From positions 868,001-932,000 of the forward strand of contig NW_026944386.1 in assembly GCF_033439725.1 (NCBI RefSeq): a DNA stretch of 64,000 nucleotides, given 5' to 3'. Positions 1-11,885 of the stretch are shown here, in pieces (position 1 is the stretch's first letter; each line of letters opens with the position of its first letter). The position numbers and the translations under genes were made by a program. This DNA is from Neurospora tetraspora (Eukaryota > Ascomycota > Sordariomycetes > Sordariales > Sordariaceae). Below the pieces are notes generated by a model. The model was not told the origin of the DNA, did no database searches, and worked only from the letters and a program-made list of their open reading frames with translations.

Positions 1-449
1 GAGGGACCCCGGATTTATGATCGATACGACAAGCTTCGTTCAACACTCCATTAATCGACCTAAAGATTCTTGCTAGCACCAGAGCTGAAATGCAGGTCTA
101 GCAAGTGATCGACAAGTGGAATCTCATTCAGCTGGTGGTTATCTTGGATTTTCCTAGAGCGATTTTACCTTCGGGAGATGTTTAGTCTTCAGCTAATGCA
201 CTAGATGATGTTTAGTCTTCAGCTAATGCGGTAGATCTATCTGGGACCAAGTCGTCGGAGTTTCGTGATGTGGCATACATACCTACTCGGAAGAAGCTTG
301 TCGACAGACTCTTGAGATGAGTCACGAAGATATATAAACTTCGCCGTCACTCTCTTTGTCTGGTCTCCTGCATCTCATCATCCCATCCTTCCAACCATTC
401 ATTCTCTCCCCTCAGTTAAGATACTACTCCTAGTCCTGTCTCAGCAAAA
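1..449 (+). promoter_or_regulatory. Upstream region of the CVNH gene with TATA box and 23-bp direct repeat
   Basis: A TATA-like element (TATATAAACT) lies at 331-340, about 110 bp before the CVNH start codon, and a pyrimidine-rich leader follows, as usual for a fungal core promoter. Further upstream an exact 23-bp sequence occurs twice, at 177-199 and 207-229, with 30-bp spacing; its core is TTTAGTCTTCAGCTAATGC. Such a pair could be a duplicated factor-binding site or a simple slippage duplication. I see no coding sequence here. Confidence 0.5.
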
Positions 450-1996
450 ATGGCTTTCTACAACAGCTGTCGAAACGTCCGACTCGATGGATCAACCCTC
501 AGGGCGGACTGCCAGGACAAGAATGGCAGTTGGAGACAGTCCGAGATCAACCTCAACGATTGCATTGGTAACAAGGATGGATACTTCAACACCAGCCAAA
601 ACAGATTCTTCGAGACTGCTAGAAACGTCTCTCTGAAAGGCTCAGCCTCCACGCAACTATGCAAGACAGTTATGGTTACTCCAGGGATGAAGAGCAAACG
701 GTTGACCTCAACCTCTTCATCACCAACGACGACGGACATCTCAAGTTCAAGCAGTACATGTGAGTTTTTTTTTGTTTTTTTTTCTGTCACCACCCTAACA
801 TACACAATACACCTCTTCGGCTTGAGCTTGTTTACCAACCTTTTGTTTTTTTTGGGTTCTCACAGGCACGAATCCATCCTGAAGACGGGCTCCTTCTACC
901 ACCTCGACGGCCCGATCCTGCGCGGTCTCGTCCTGGGGTATAACGGCAAGTTCAATGTGACGGAAATCGACCTGAACGAATGCTACGCCAACAAGAACGG
1001 CTCGTTCCAGTCCGACGACAACCACTTTTACAACTCGTCCCGGAACCTGAGGCTCGTGCCGTCGCCTGGCGCGCTCACACTTGAGGGCGAGCTGAGGAAC
1101 TGGTACAATAGCTACTCGAATGCTTCCGTCAACTTGGCCATTTGCATCATGAACAATGATGGCAAGTTTCAGTTTGTTAGGCAGTAAGTGGACTGACTTG
1201 TCACAACCTTATGCCAAAGAAATAGATAGACTAACACCACAAACCACCACAACAGCGACGGCTTCTGGGACCGCGACGGTTGGGCCGCCAAAACCTTCGA
1301 AGGCGTGCCCCTACTCGGCTTCGTCGTCGCAGGCATCCACGAGATAGCCGGTAACCACGAGCACGCCGCGCGCGCCCTCGCCAAATGCGCAAACAGCTCC
1401 GTCGTCTGCGTCGGCGTCGTCATCGGCTTCATGCTCGGCGAGACTATGGGTTCCGTCATCGGCGCCGGCATCGCCACGCCCATTGGCATCTGGATTGAAA
1501 CGGAAATCAAGGACCACCTGATCGAAGACCCCATGTTGCTGGCGCAGTTCGAGGAGGCTACCCTCGGACGGTATATTGGCGAGACTTTGTTGAACATGGG
1601 CATGGCGGCTATCCCCGGTGATCCGATTGCTAATATAACCAAGGGGGCGGGCAATGAGGCGTTTAAGCAGACTCTTGGGATCGCGGTGAAGAATTATACT
1701 AGGCAGGTGGTGGCGGGCATGAGGTCCAGTGTGGCGACGACGGAGGTGGAGGAGAAGGTCAAGATTTTGTTGAGCGGGTATGTTTTCACCACTTTCCTTT
1801 TCTTTGATGACGCAAAAAGGTTTGACGTGATGGGGTTTTGTGCTAACGATTGTCTGTCAAAAATAGTATCGGTGACCTCATCAAGGGCGATGCGCCATCC
1901 AGCTGGTCGGATGCGGAGGAGAAGGTCAAGAAGGTGTTGAAGGAGAGGGGCGCTCAGTTGGCGAATACCCCGCCGATGGTTAACTTTCACATTTGA
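450..1996 (+). CDS. Double CVNH lectin with C-terminal glycine-zipper region
   Basis: Cyanovirin-N homology (CVNH) domains bind high-mannose glycans. My exons are 450-759, 866-1183, 1256-1777 and 1867-1996, joined by GTGAGT, GTAAGT and GTATGT introns, giving about 426 residues. The first CVNH domain has the typical SCRNVRLDGSTLRADCQD start and the INLNDCIGNKDG motif; a second CVNH follows, with EIDLNECYANKNG and ASVNLAICIMNNDG. The last ~180 residues are not CVNH: they hold a hydrophobic G-x3-G-rich stretch (GVVIGFMLGETMGSVIGAGI) resembling a glycine zipper, then a charged helix-like tail. One oddity: near position 640 the second CVNH repeat (ATMQDSYGYSRDEEQ, then LFITNDDG) lies one base out of frame with the first, with no intron possible, so a base is missing or the gene is broken. 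There is no signal peptide, so the protein is probably cytosolic. The CVNH identity is firm; the tail's role is inference. Confidence 0.85.
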
Positions 1997-2218
1997 GCAG
2001 ATAAAGGAAAGAGACGGAAAGGAAGGTCGTATGTGTGGGTAGCATGAGAGATGGAAGGGTTGATGGATATCTGCATGAGGGTTCATTTGGTGTTATCGGC
2101 TGCGCTTTCGGGATGAAATAAGGGGGATGTTGTACATGATATGGATGATGATGATGAATGATGAAAAGTTTTATTTGGGAGTCATGGTGTTTGCAAGAAG
2201 CGCAATTTTGAGAGTTGT

Positions 2219-2739
2219 TTGTGTTGTACAGCTGTCTTGACTTCTTTGGATATAGGTTCCGTTCCTCCAGGGTCGAACTCGTTCCAGACGATGAGCAGAA
2301 ACGATCGACAGAAGATATTGCCCCATGCTGCGCTGTATCCGGGGAATGAAGAGATTCGGATGTACTTGCTTGATAATGGGCTGGAGGAGTCCCTGGACAC
2401 GCCAAACCATTCGCCGCGGAAGTCATATGGCTTCAAGGTGGGGGAGAGCTTTTTGCTACATCTAGCGACACGGTATGGGGATATCAACATGGTCAAGACG
2501 TTGTTGGATAGGGGTGCCAAGATGTTGCAGGATGAAGACGGAAAGACACCGCTCTTGGTTACGGAGGAAAACACACAATGATCAGGGTTGCGGGGAAACT
2601 GAAAGAGGTGGAAGGACGCAAGGAGAAAGCAGAGTTGATAAAATTAACGTTGAAGGAGAGGGGGTTACATCAGGAGCATGTTGATGAGCCTGATGAGTAT
2701 TTGGGCCAAGGCGAGGCCGCTCAGAAGATCAAAAAATGA
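2219..2739 (+). pseudogene. Ankyrin-repeat gene remnant
   Basis: A frame through 2219-2581 encodes one clear ankyrin repeat (LLHLATRYGDINMVKTLLDRGA, then DEDGKTPLL) preceded by a weaker one (NEEIRMYLLDNGLEE). Just past the repeat this frame stops, and a second frame, 2578-2739, gives a charged helical stretch (GKLKEVEGRKEKAELIK) that looks like the natural continuation of such a protein. The two parts are one base out of register. An ATG at 2291 could start a short protein, but no upstream exon with more repeats is visible, so I read it as a truncated, frame-broken remnant only ~220 bp past the CVNH stop. A single base-call error at the A4 run near 2570 would also explain the break. Confidence 0.5.
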
Positions 2740-3183
2740 GCTGTAACCAAGTATTGCGCTGGTCTTTGGTCATCTCGACCACATGTTTGGTTAGTTGTGT
2801 GCATAGTTCGTATCTCGGGCAATAAACCGCAGTATCCTAAATGCAGAACCAAGTCAGTACTCAAATCGACCAAGAGTTTTTTGCTTGCACACATCGACTG
2901 ATGAGAGCGCAACATTGTCCGCTTATCCTGAAAGGTCGAAATCATAACAGCAACGAGACAAGGACCAAGTGAACTGAGTCGTAAGGAGCAACAATGCGAA
3001 GATCAAGTGCCGACCTCCAAAACCGAAAAGGATGGTAGTACACATGACTTTTCGAGGCGCCAGAAAAAACGAGAAAAGGCACAGAAAAATGCATTCTTCA
3101 GCTAGGCGCGGGGGGTTGACAGAGGAAATAGCAGAAGAATATATCGAAACCGGGCAAAAAAAGAAACATCTCATTAATCGTAT
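2740..3183. other. Intergenic, nothing recognised
   Basis: Short open frames occur on both strands but none shows a domain, coding-like composition or splice structure. The right end is the 3' flank of the first tRNA gene, with an A-rich stretch that reads as a T-rich Pol III terminator on the minus strand. Confidence 0.4.
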
Positions 3184-3268
3184 TGGACGAGCTGGGAATC
3201 GAACCCAGGACCTTTCGCATGCTCGGAAACATGCTAAGCGAACGCTCTACCAACTGAGCCACACGCCC
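3184..3268 (-). tRNA. tRNA-Ala (AGC) with 12-nt intron, copy 1
   Basis: The minus strand reads GGGCGTG, D-arm GCTC-AGTTGGTA-GAGC, anticodon stem TTCGC/GCGAA with loop TTAGCAT (anticodon AGC), then T-arm GGTTCGATTCC and discriminator A. A 12-nt intron (TGTTTCCGAGCA) sits one base after the anticodon, the canonical nuclear tRNA intron position. The mature length is 73 nt before CCA addition. It is a tandem duplicate of the next tRNA; the exons match and the introns differ. Confidence 0.95.
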
Positions 3269-3291
3269 TAAGGAGAAATGTAGATGAGAAG

Positions 3292-3376
3292 TGGACGAGC
3301 TGGGAATCGAACCCAGGACCTTTCGCATACAGGTGAGTATGCTAAGCGAACGCTCTACCAACTGAGCCACACGCCC
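3292..3376 (-). tRNA. tRNA-Ala (AGC) with 12-nt intron, copy 2
   Basis: The mature sequence appears identical to that of the neighbouring copy, with the same anticodon arm (TTCGC, TTAGCAT, GCGAA). The intron is also 12 nt at the same place but has a different sequence (TACTCACCTGTA). Only 23 bp separate the two genes. On the minus strand this is the upstream member of the pair. Confidence 0.95.
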
Positions 3377-6158
3377 GAACTGTCTTGTTGTTGTGGAGCG
3401 TTCTGGGAATAGTGCTCAAAAAGCCCGAGTCAGGGCAAGTCAAGTTTCTCGAGCAGGCTGCTAGGTCCGTCGATAGAGGCGACGTGTGCAAAACGCCGAT
3501 ACTGACCAGCGAGCTGCAACAGGAAACTTGATCATAGGCGCTCATGATATCCACTGCTCAAAACCACGCGACTGCATCCCGCACACTAGTACAGGCAGCA
3601 GCAACTTGAGCTCAGTGGGTCGAAGATGATGAGCTTATGGGGAGACGACAGATCATCGAACATGGCCTGCCAAGCCTTCGCGATCGGTGGGTATGACATT
3701 CCAGCCCGTAGTGGTACAATGAAAACCGGAGAGCATAGAATCCCTGATGTTTGCGAGCCTCTCTTCTATTCGTTGGTCGATGTTGGTCGTGCTTATCAAG
3801 CAAACCAGGCTCCTACAGCACCGCTTGAAGGGCCAAGGCTGTTTCGAAGGCTGATTCTGAGTCGGACTGGTGCGTCCGGCGTAACTGGATAATGCCCTAG
3901 GCTTCTCGATAACCACGGTATACGGCTTGCCATGTGAAAAATCCGGGAATGTTTGACAGGCAAAGACGAACGGTTAATCCCCGACGAAGCCGACGCAGCT
4001 CGGATTCGGATTGTCTAACACTACAACAAATGCTGATTCTTGTCGTGGTAGTGCTTTGATAGATTAAACCGATCAAGGGCCGGTGGTATGTAACTGTGAA
4101 GATAATTAGCTATGGGTTGTTTCCCAGGCAGAGATATACAAGCAAAGGGTATTGCCAACGATGGAAAAGGAGATATGGCGGCCTCTTAACACCACTACAT
4201 CTGGCCCTTGACCAGCTGGGAGAAGCGGCACGGACGGAGGCTCTTGCTGTGACAACGAGGCACGACTTCATGCCACGGTCGCAGAGGACAATCAGCCCAA
4301 CAAGAAGGATGGATGGGTTTGCTGAGCCACAGAGCCTTGCCGTCTTTGGTTCGGAATGTTCAGCCGCATGAAAAGGCTGAAGATCTGGACTGCGATGATT
4401 GCGTAACCTCGACACTCTTCGGAATGTCCAAGCCCAAGGTTGAGGGGTATGCAAGGAACGTGACGAGCGACCCGCCAAAGAATTTCGGGAAATGGGGTTG
4501 CCATATGACTATCGAAGCGAGGCTGAGAGACTGGTGAAGTCATGATAATGAGCCATGTGGTTGTGGTGTAGTTGTATCCGAATGACAGCCTGTTGTGGGT
4601 GGGGTGGTGACTACACAATCGCCAAACTCGTGGAAGACTTCCATTCCAGATGACAAGCGGCAGCGGACTTTGCGTAGACACTGGCAGCCTTTTGCCCTTG
4701 ACGATGAGGTATTCGACGAGGTGGTGGGCAAACAAAAAGGCCTTGGTCGGTCAACGAAGAATCACAAAAAAACGGTGTTGGAGGACAAGAGGTTGTGTGA
4801 CGTCCAAGTTGTCATGGAGGGGAATCAAGGAGGAGTTGATGGGGACGGGAGCTAAGCCACAGAGCCACAGTGGTTGAGGGGGGTGCTCCCTCAGTGGATG
4901 AGGGGCCCCGTGGCAGGTGGCCCCCACCCCGGCCACCTGCCATCCCCGCTAACCGTTGACGCACAGCGACTGATGAGCCAGTCGGTGTGTCCCGAACGTG
5001 ACTGCCGCGTTTATTCTCTTCCTTCGATTGCAACTTCCCATCACCTTCAGGAAAGCGCGCCTTCTCCATCGCAAGTCCAGACCTTTCGGTTGCTGAAATT
5101 ACACAGTAAGCGACAATGCCACACTACGATGCGATACCGTAAGCAACCATCGCCGGCCTCTCACCTTGGCTGGCAGTTTGGAGCGGCGCCTCACCGAGTC
5201 GAAGCTACGTCATTTGCCATTCTGTGGTCCATCGCGTCGGGCGCCGATATCGTCCGTCCCTGGTCATAGCCCATCGGCCATCTCATCACTACTCCTGTTG
5301 TTGCCCTCATGTTTTGTGCTCCTGTCTAGCACCATCTTCTGAGGTACACGATGTGGATTTCATGACTGACACACATTTGTACGCTGTCCACCTTGACCGC
5401 TGCGAGGTCATTCACCGTCCAAGTGGAATAGGAATGACCGTTGGGTTGGTCTTTGCTGACCTTGACCTGAGACACTTCCTACACCTTATCTGAACTACAC
5501 GAGATCCAGTCATACCGGTACAAGTCTTTCGAGACGACACCCATCACCCTCCTGGCATACACACCACTGACCAACAGCCCCAGGCACCAGGGCAGCCCTC
5601 CCCCCTCCCCATGCGGCATGGACAACATCAAGGGCAATCATGTCGGCGGCCGCCATCATAGTAGCCTTTCCGACCTGTGATTGCCCTCACCCTGTCATTG
5701 CTTGTCATGGACACATTGATGCAGAACCGTACATCCAGGTCCATCTCTTCTGCGTGTTAGTCCGCCCTTCCCATGTCATGGAAAAAAAAATCAACCTACC
5801 GTGGCATTGCTAGACGCCTCGCTCCGGAACCGGGTCCCTCAGTGTTGTAGTGTTTGGTGACCTTTGTGCCACACACCTCTCCATCCATCCAGTCCTATCA
5901 CAACATGGTGCCTAGCATCGTCATTCTTAAACAAGCCGCACCCATCCCACCTGCTCCGTTCCCCCTTCCCGGCCACCTTTCACTTCTCTCAACTCCTAGT
6001 GGTGAATAACAACGAACGCCTGCAGCAGATAACCTGCATATTCCTAGCTCAGCCCTACCAATCACTTGCCTTGCCATCAACTATTAGTCACCGTCTTCCC
6101 ACGGGCCTCTATAAGATACCTTACTCCTAGAACACTATCATCATCCAACACCGGCCCT
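3377..6158. other. Long gene-poor interval
   Basis: No reading frame here has a recognisable domain, a convincing codon bias or a consistent intron set. The last several hundred bases (from about 5,500) are C/T-rich with polypyrimidine tracts and look like the promoter and leader of the coiled-coil gene that starts at 6159. Confidence 0.4.
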
Positions 6159-6872
6159 ATGCCCGCTCATCGAGTCTTCATCGAAACCCGAGCGGTTGAC
6201 AGGAGCCCCCGAAGCCCAAACCCAAGAAGTCCCCGAAGCCCGCGCCACCGGCCCCGAACCCGAAGCGAAGAGCGCATCTACGTCTACCGGGACGAGCTAC
6301 CAGCAGACAACAGCAACAACAACACCATGACCGAACACGACCGCGTCCTCCGGGAGGCCTACGACGAAGCCTATCGGCAGAACCAGAACCTGCGCAACGA
6401 GCTCCGGGCAAAGGAACTCGAGCTCCAGGAGAGGGACGCCCGTATAGAGGAGCTCAAGTTTGACAACACGAACCTCCGGCGCTCGCTCGACAGCTTGTCC
6501 AACGTCGAGGGGCTCCAGGAGGATGAGATCCATAACCTGAAGCGGAAGAATTCCAAGCTGAGGAAGGACAAGGATGATCTGAATGTTAGGGTCCGCGAGC
6601 TTCGCCATGAGATGGACGCTAAGATGAGGCCTATGGTGGATCAGATTCATACCCTCAAGCAGGAGGTGGCCAACTGGAGGTTACAGTTCGAGTCGGAGAA
6701 GCGGAAGAACAACGATCTTGAGCGTCGTTACGGGAGGTTGCGTGAGAACCTGGACATCCACACGCAGCAGAGCGAGGCGTTCAGGACCCAGAATGAGAAT
6801 CTGAGGGTGGAGAATGAGCAACTTGCTCAGGTCCTTGAGTTGGAGCGGAGGCTGAGGGTTGCCCGCTTTTGA
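6159..6872 (+). CDS. Coiled-coil protein with RSP-rich head
   Basis: An intronless 237-residue frame. Residues 12-35 are basic and repetitive (RSPRSPNPRSPRSPRHR), a likely phosphorylated or nucleic-acid-facing head. From about residue 58 to the end the sequence is an almost unbroken coiled coil with heptad spacing (ELRAKELELQERDARIEELK; LRVENEQLAQVLELERRLR). There is no signal peptide or membrane segment. I chose the ATG at 6159 over an in-frame ATG at 6066 because translation between them is low-complexity leader-like sequence. I do not recognise the family; a structural or scaffold role is only suggested by the coil. Confidence 0.7.
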   Translation: MPAHRVFIETRAVDRSPRSPNPRSPRSPRHRPRTRSEERIYVYRDELPADNSNNNTMTEHDRVLREAYDEAYRQNQNLRNELRAKELELQERDARIEELKFDNTNLRRSLDSLSNVEGLQEDEIHNLKRKNSKLRKDKDDLNVRVRELRHEMDAKMRPMVDQIHTLKQEVANWRLQFESEKRKNNDLERRYGRLRENLDIHTQQSEAFRTQNENLRVENEQLAQVLELERRLRVARF

Positions 6873-9800
6873 GCGTGAGGGAGGTAGCGGTTGACGGCAG
6901 AGTTTTTGGAGTTTCTCATCTGGGGCCAGCATGACTTCAGGCTCACCACGGCGATTGACGCTTGGCCTTGGATGCACCCTTCACTCACGGATTTCCTTAC
7001 TTCATTCACATTTTCATGGATTGACAATGGATTGTACGATACGATTTTTTTCAGGTACGGTACACTTGGGTTTGGTTCATTTCACTTTCATGACATCTTC
7101 ACGGCGACGATACCCCCTTTCTTGTAATTATCATTTTGATTTATCTTCTTCACATCTAGGGTTTTGGTGAGCAACAGAGGAGGCACAGAGGGCGGATTGT
7201 GTTGCAATATTCCACAGTTCTTTATCTTGCAACATTCTACAACACAAATAGACAACATAGACATCTTTTACCTAAGTAGCCTCTTCAACTTTTCTTCACA
7301 AATTCCCAAGCTCAGCCCCAGTTACCTTACTTCCTTCTCACGGTCTCCTCACAACCCCGTGAGCTCATCATCATGTACGTGACATGTCATGTAAGCCATC
7401 GACGGCCATCGACTCGACCCAACGAAAAGCAATGAGCGATGCATACATGTAAAAGTTGTGACTCCTACACGGATTACCCGATTCGGTATATCCTTCTCAA
7501 GCCATGCGTCGCTGTGTCATGTTGTGCATCACCAAAGCCGGATCCAGCCGGAACCCGAACCCGAAAGGATCACTGCACAAGATCTCTGGATAGCAGTTGG
7601 ACGATCGAGTTCAGTTAGACGATCGAGTTCAGTTAGGCATGACTTCCAGCAGTCTTTTGAGTTGCTTATCTAGCCCAGATCGGATCAGATTCATCTCAAC
7701 ATCTAACCTCAACCAACTGAAATCCTCAATCATTACTCATATCAATAATCGATCCTTCATTCAATGCTCCTGGAGACCGCGTACCTTGGGCGTCGGGGGA
7801 GATGAAGATAACACCCACCACCCCACCAGAAAAAGAGCAAAAAGATTGTACAGAAACAGAAAAGACTCTCAAGAGAAGTCAGATGCGGCAACTACGGTAA
7901 GAAACAACTTAACAGAAACAAGTCGACACTAAACTGAAGGAAAGAACAGAAAGGTTTCGAAACAAAGAGATGTTGCAATAAAACTAACAACGGCCAATCA
8001 TATCCATTCAATCCGCAAAGTTTTAAAGGCTTCGGGTTCAGGCTGGATGCCGGTTTCAAGCTGCGTTGTTTAAAAGGGAAGGAACGAGTGACAAAAGGGT
8101 CGTACTTGCTGGTGATAAGTGATGGATACGTAATGCGGGAGGTCCCGCCAAGGAACCGTGAGAAGGAATCTTCTTGTGAGCCTGCTCTGGTGGACGAGAA
8201 GAGGGGCGACGAGGGCAGGAGGGGTTGACGAGGCTGTTGCCTGGTTGGTAGAGGTACATTGTCTACTTTGTGAGACTGGATGTCTAGATGCTTTCTATGA
8301 CAGTTTGGGAATCCGCCTGAGGCTTGATGATAAATTATGTCCGTGACTTGAGTGGGAGAAATGTGTTCCCTTTTTCATCCACTTCGTTGTCACGAGTTTC
8401 TTCCTCCGCAAGTAGGTACGGGTGTGAGCTTTTATCCAGTATCTAGTGTACCGTATTTATCCCGCACGCAGGTACAAAATGGACAATTACACATACATAG
8501 TGTACGCATAACTAACAAGATGTGGGATGCGACGGAGGCATACGCATACGCATTGCAGATTAGGTGGCAGATGGCAGGCAGATGGCATACAAAGACGCAG
8601 GAGAAATGCACAAAAGCAAGCGACTTGTCGCTTTTTCAGATGGAAGTGAGAGTTTGGTTGTCTGCAGGAGATGTGCAGAGGCGATGAGGATGTGGATGGG
8701 CGGAGAGGCGTTGGGATTGGATTGATGGATGAGCTGTGAAGATGTAGAGTGTACTTTGTGCGGGGCACGAGGTGAGGAGGAGGGGGAAGGTGAGAAAGTG
8801 AAAGTGAGGAAGCCTTCCGAACCTCCGAAACTTTGATCATCACAAGAAGTTGACTTGCAGGTTCAATTTTTCACTTTGTCTTCGCCCCATGGCAAGCACC
8901 TGTGGCACCCAGTTAGTTCGAGTGATAAAATCCAATGATATGCTATACCAACCAGTTGAAGTTGACGATCCTCCACCTTCGCTTGTGGAGTATCGTCAAC
9001 GCTTCTGGCCTGTAAGTCAGAACTGATCTTCAACAACTGAACAGCCGGATACGCTACTAGTCCTGTAAGTAATCCCTGCATATTTCCTGCCTGGAAGGTG
9101 GCGACAAAGTCTAGACCTATCCGAACGTGGGCATATGAATGGCTGTCCTGTGTATGGCTTGCGGGAAGGCTTCCGCTGGAGCGATTCACCCAGGTGAGGG
9201 GAAGACACATCCCTCTTTAGACTCACTCCATGCATCTCATATCACATATCCGATCCGAGGCTGCCTGTCTCGCCTGTCTCAAGGCTTTCTGCCTGCGATA
9301 CAGTTCCAGAAGCGGATACCAACAAGGTAGAAGTGGAACATGGAAGAGCCTGGGCATCTTAGGCAGACAATGGGCATTCTTTTTGTTATGTTCAGGGTAG
9401 CTGAGATCTGGCGGAGATATGCATGGCCGTTTCGGTAACAAGGGATTGAAACGAAGCAAGAAGCCGAGGATTGATTAGGCGTATAGACGAGACAAGACGA
9501 GGCTGTATTTCCCGTCGGCAATCTTCCAGGCTTCCTCACCTGTCTGCTACAAAGTGACACGGTGGATAGTAGAAGCGTTGCTTCCTAGGTGAGGGAGCCG
9601 CCAACAGAGTTATCAGAAACTCTTGTGATCACAACGAAAGGTGAAGGATCATTAAACTTGACGTCGATTCTTGGAAGTGGTCGGAGACCCCCCTGTTGGC
9701 GCTAGGCAGAGATGGCTTGGCGAACTGCCGCCTTCTTCAAGTTTCAACCCCATCGGGTGGAGGGACTGTTCGGGTTAATGTGCAAACATCTTTTGTTCTC

Positions 9801-11865
9801 GATCCGATACTGTAGTTAACGGAAGCCTTGCTTGTCTCGATGGAGGTTTGTCGGGGTCGTTGCTTGCTTTTTGCGTGTCGGATCGAATCTAAACGGCCGG
9901 CTGGCGGCGTGGTGTATCTCCGAGGCCTGGTCGATATCTTGGTCGCCGACGGATACGAACAGAAGACAGCCAGGTAATGAGAATGGGCAGTCGCACTTTT
10001 GAACTGCGCATTCTTCGCGCAGGTGTAAAGTGAATTAATGAAGAATTCGTTGGGGACGGTGTGAAAGCGGTAGGACTTTAACCTCAGGATCTTTGGTGAG
10101 CCGATATCCCGTCTGCCATCTTTCTTATCAGCAGAGAGTGTCCGAATGAGCAATTCAGCCTGGATTTTCACGCAATTCTTCCACCTCCCCCTCTAATCAT
10201 GGCTTCCGGTAATGTCCATCACACCCACTCCAGCGAGGATTGAAACTCGAGCGGGCCTATCAAAGGGCCAACATTGATCCAAAGTTGCCAAAAGGGGGTG
10301 TGCGATGTCGGCCGTGGGAGACCCTCCCCTCCATCTTTGTCAGTCTGTCCACTTTTTTGAAAATGGCTGACCTGCTATGTACCTCTACAGCTGGCAGTGG
10401 TGGCCGGTCGAGATGGGGAGCCAGTCAGACGTCGGGAATCGCACACCTTTCCACATGGTCTTCATTTGTATGACGTGAAGAGATTTTGAAAAGGTGTGAA
10501 GTCATAAAGACCACGAGGTGAGTCGGGGATTGCATATTGCAGACTTGAAACAAGTAGATGGAAGCCAAGGACGCAAATGCGCGAGTGCATCAAACTAGAT
10601 GGAATAATATGGAAGCCAGTGGCGGATAGACGGGAGTAGACCGAGAGATAGATTAGTATACCGCGAGATGGACTATATTCCTCGGGACTCTCCCGGCGTT
10701 TTCCCTGGTCGCCTCGACACTTTCTTTGCACCCCCCGTCTGTAAGTCCGGGCAGTCTATCGGTCCCATGCTGACACCTGACACTGACGGTAAAACCGGCA
10801 AGCGACCGCGGTTTGGTGGTGATGATGAGTGCGTACGTAGGCCATGGTGTATGTGGGTAGCATTACACCCCCCGAGTGGACACTGTCGCCTGCGTGCTTC
10901 TTGTTCCCCGGGTGGAGCACGTCGCCGTCGATGGAGTCGCGGGTGGACTCGTTCGGACCGGGAGTCGTTCTTGGCTCCCGTCCGCAACTCCACCAACCCA
11001 TTCTCCATTCGCTTATTCATAGGGCTGCGGGGAGAGCCGGGCACCCTCGTCGTCAACCTCGACAACCCCAAGGCAGCTCGTCAAGGTTAGCCGGATGGAG
11101 ACTGGTGGACTGGAGACCGAGAGGACGAACACGGGAGCTTATGACTTGCATCCCTCTCCCCAGATTGGCAGACTCTGGCAGTGCATCGCATGGCAACCTT
11201 GAAGACGGGAGCAGCCATCGACTGCATCAGGTGAACCTCGTGACAGCGCTTTGCTTTTCTTTTGCAGTAGCAGCCGTGGCAGCTGGCCTTTGACGCGCGC
11301 CTTTCTGCCAATCTGATGGATCCAAGTAGCGACAGGTCGAATCCGGATACCCTAGACCGACCCGCGCCAGATTAGCTGATACGACCTCATCTTTTGAGAA
11401 GCCCCCGAATGACCGTCGCGACATTTGGAACCGCGTCCAAGAAAAACTGACGAGAACCAGCCGACAAGCCACAATCGGAGGAAAGCATCCCATTTCTGTG
11501 TGGTGACACGGGCCGTGATGGATGATTTGTGCAAGCGAGAAGGGCTGAAAGGGATCAGGTCGCGAGATTTGCGGTTGCACAAAGACACACGAGGCGGCTT
11601 CATTTTTTTTTTTCATTCCCTCTCTCTCAACTCCCGAAAGATTCTTCGAGGAAGGAAATGAAGGAGGGTGCAGTGGAGCTCCTGATCATCGCCCGGCGCG
11701 GTTCACGGTGTGGATCCGGGCCGCGGGGTCACTCGGAGTGGACTCAGCGGAGGAGGGGCACTATGGGGCAGCGGACGACACCTTCCACTGAGCAAAAAGG
11801 AGGGGCGTCCACCAAAAAGTCGCCCATTCCCGTACTGGGAAGGCGGGGGTCTAGCGAATAGTAAA
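6873..11865. other. Gene-poor 5-kb interval
   Basis: I find no supported gene. An imperfectly explained 18-bp tandem pair (ACGATCGAGTTCAGTTAG) lies near 7610-7645. Several frames of 70-150 codons are open on both strands but overlap each other and lack domains. Composition stays near-balanced up to about 11,865, where it turns abruptly AT-rich at the RIP island. Confidence 0.4.
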
Positions 11866-11885
11866 TTGACTGTCAATTGACTGTT

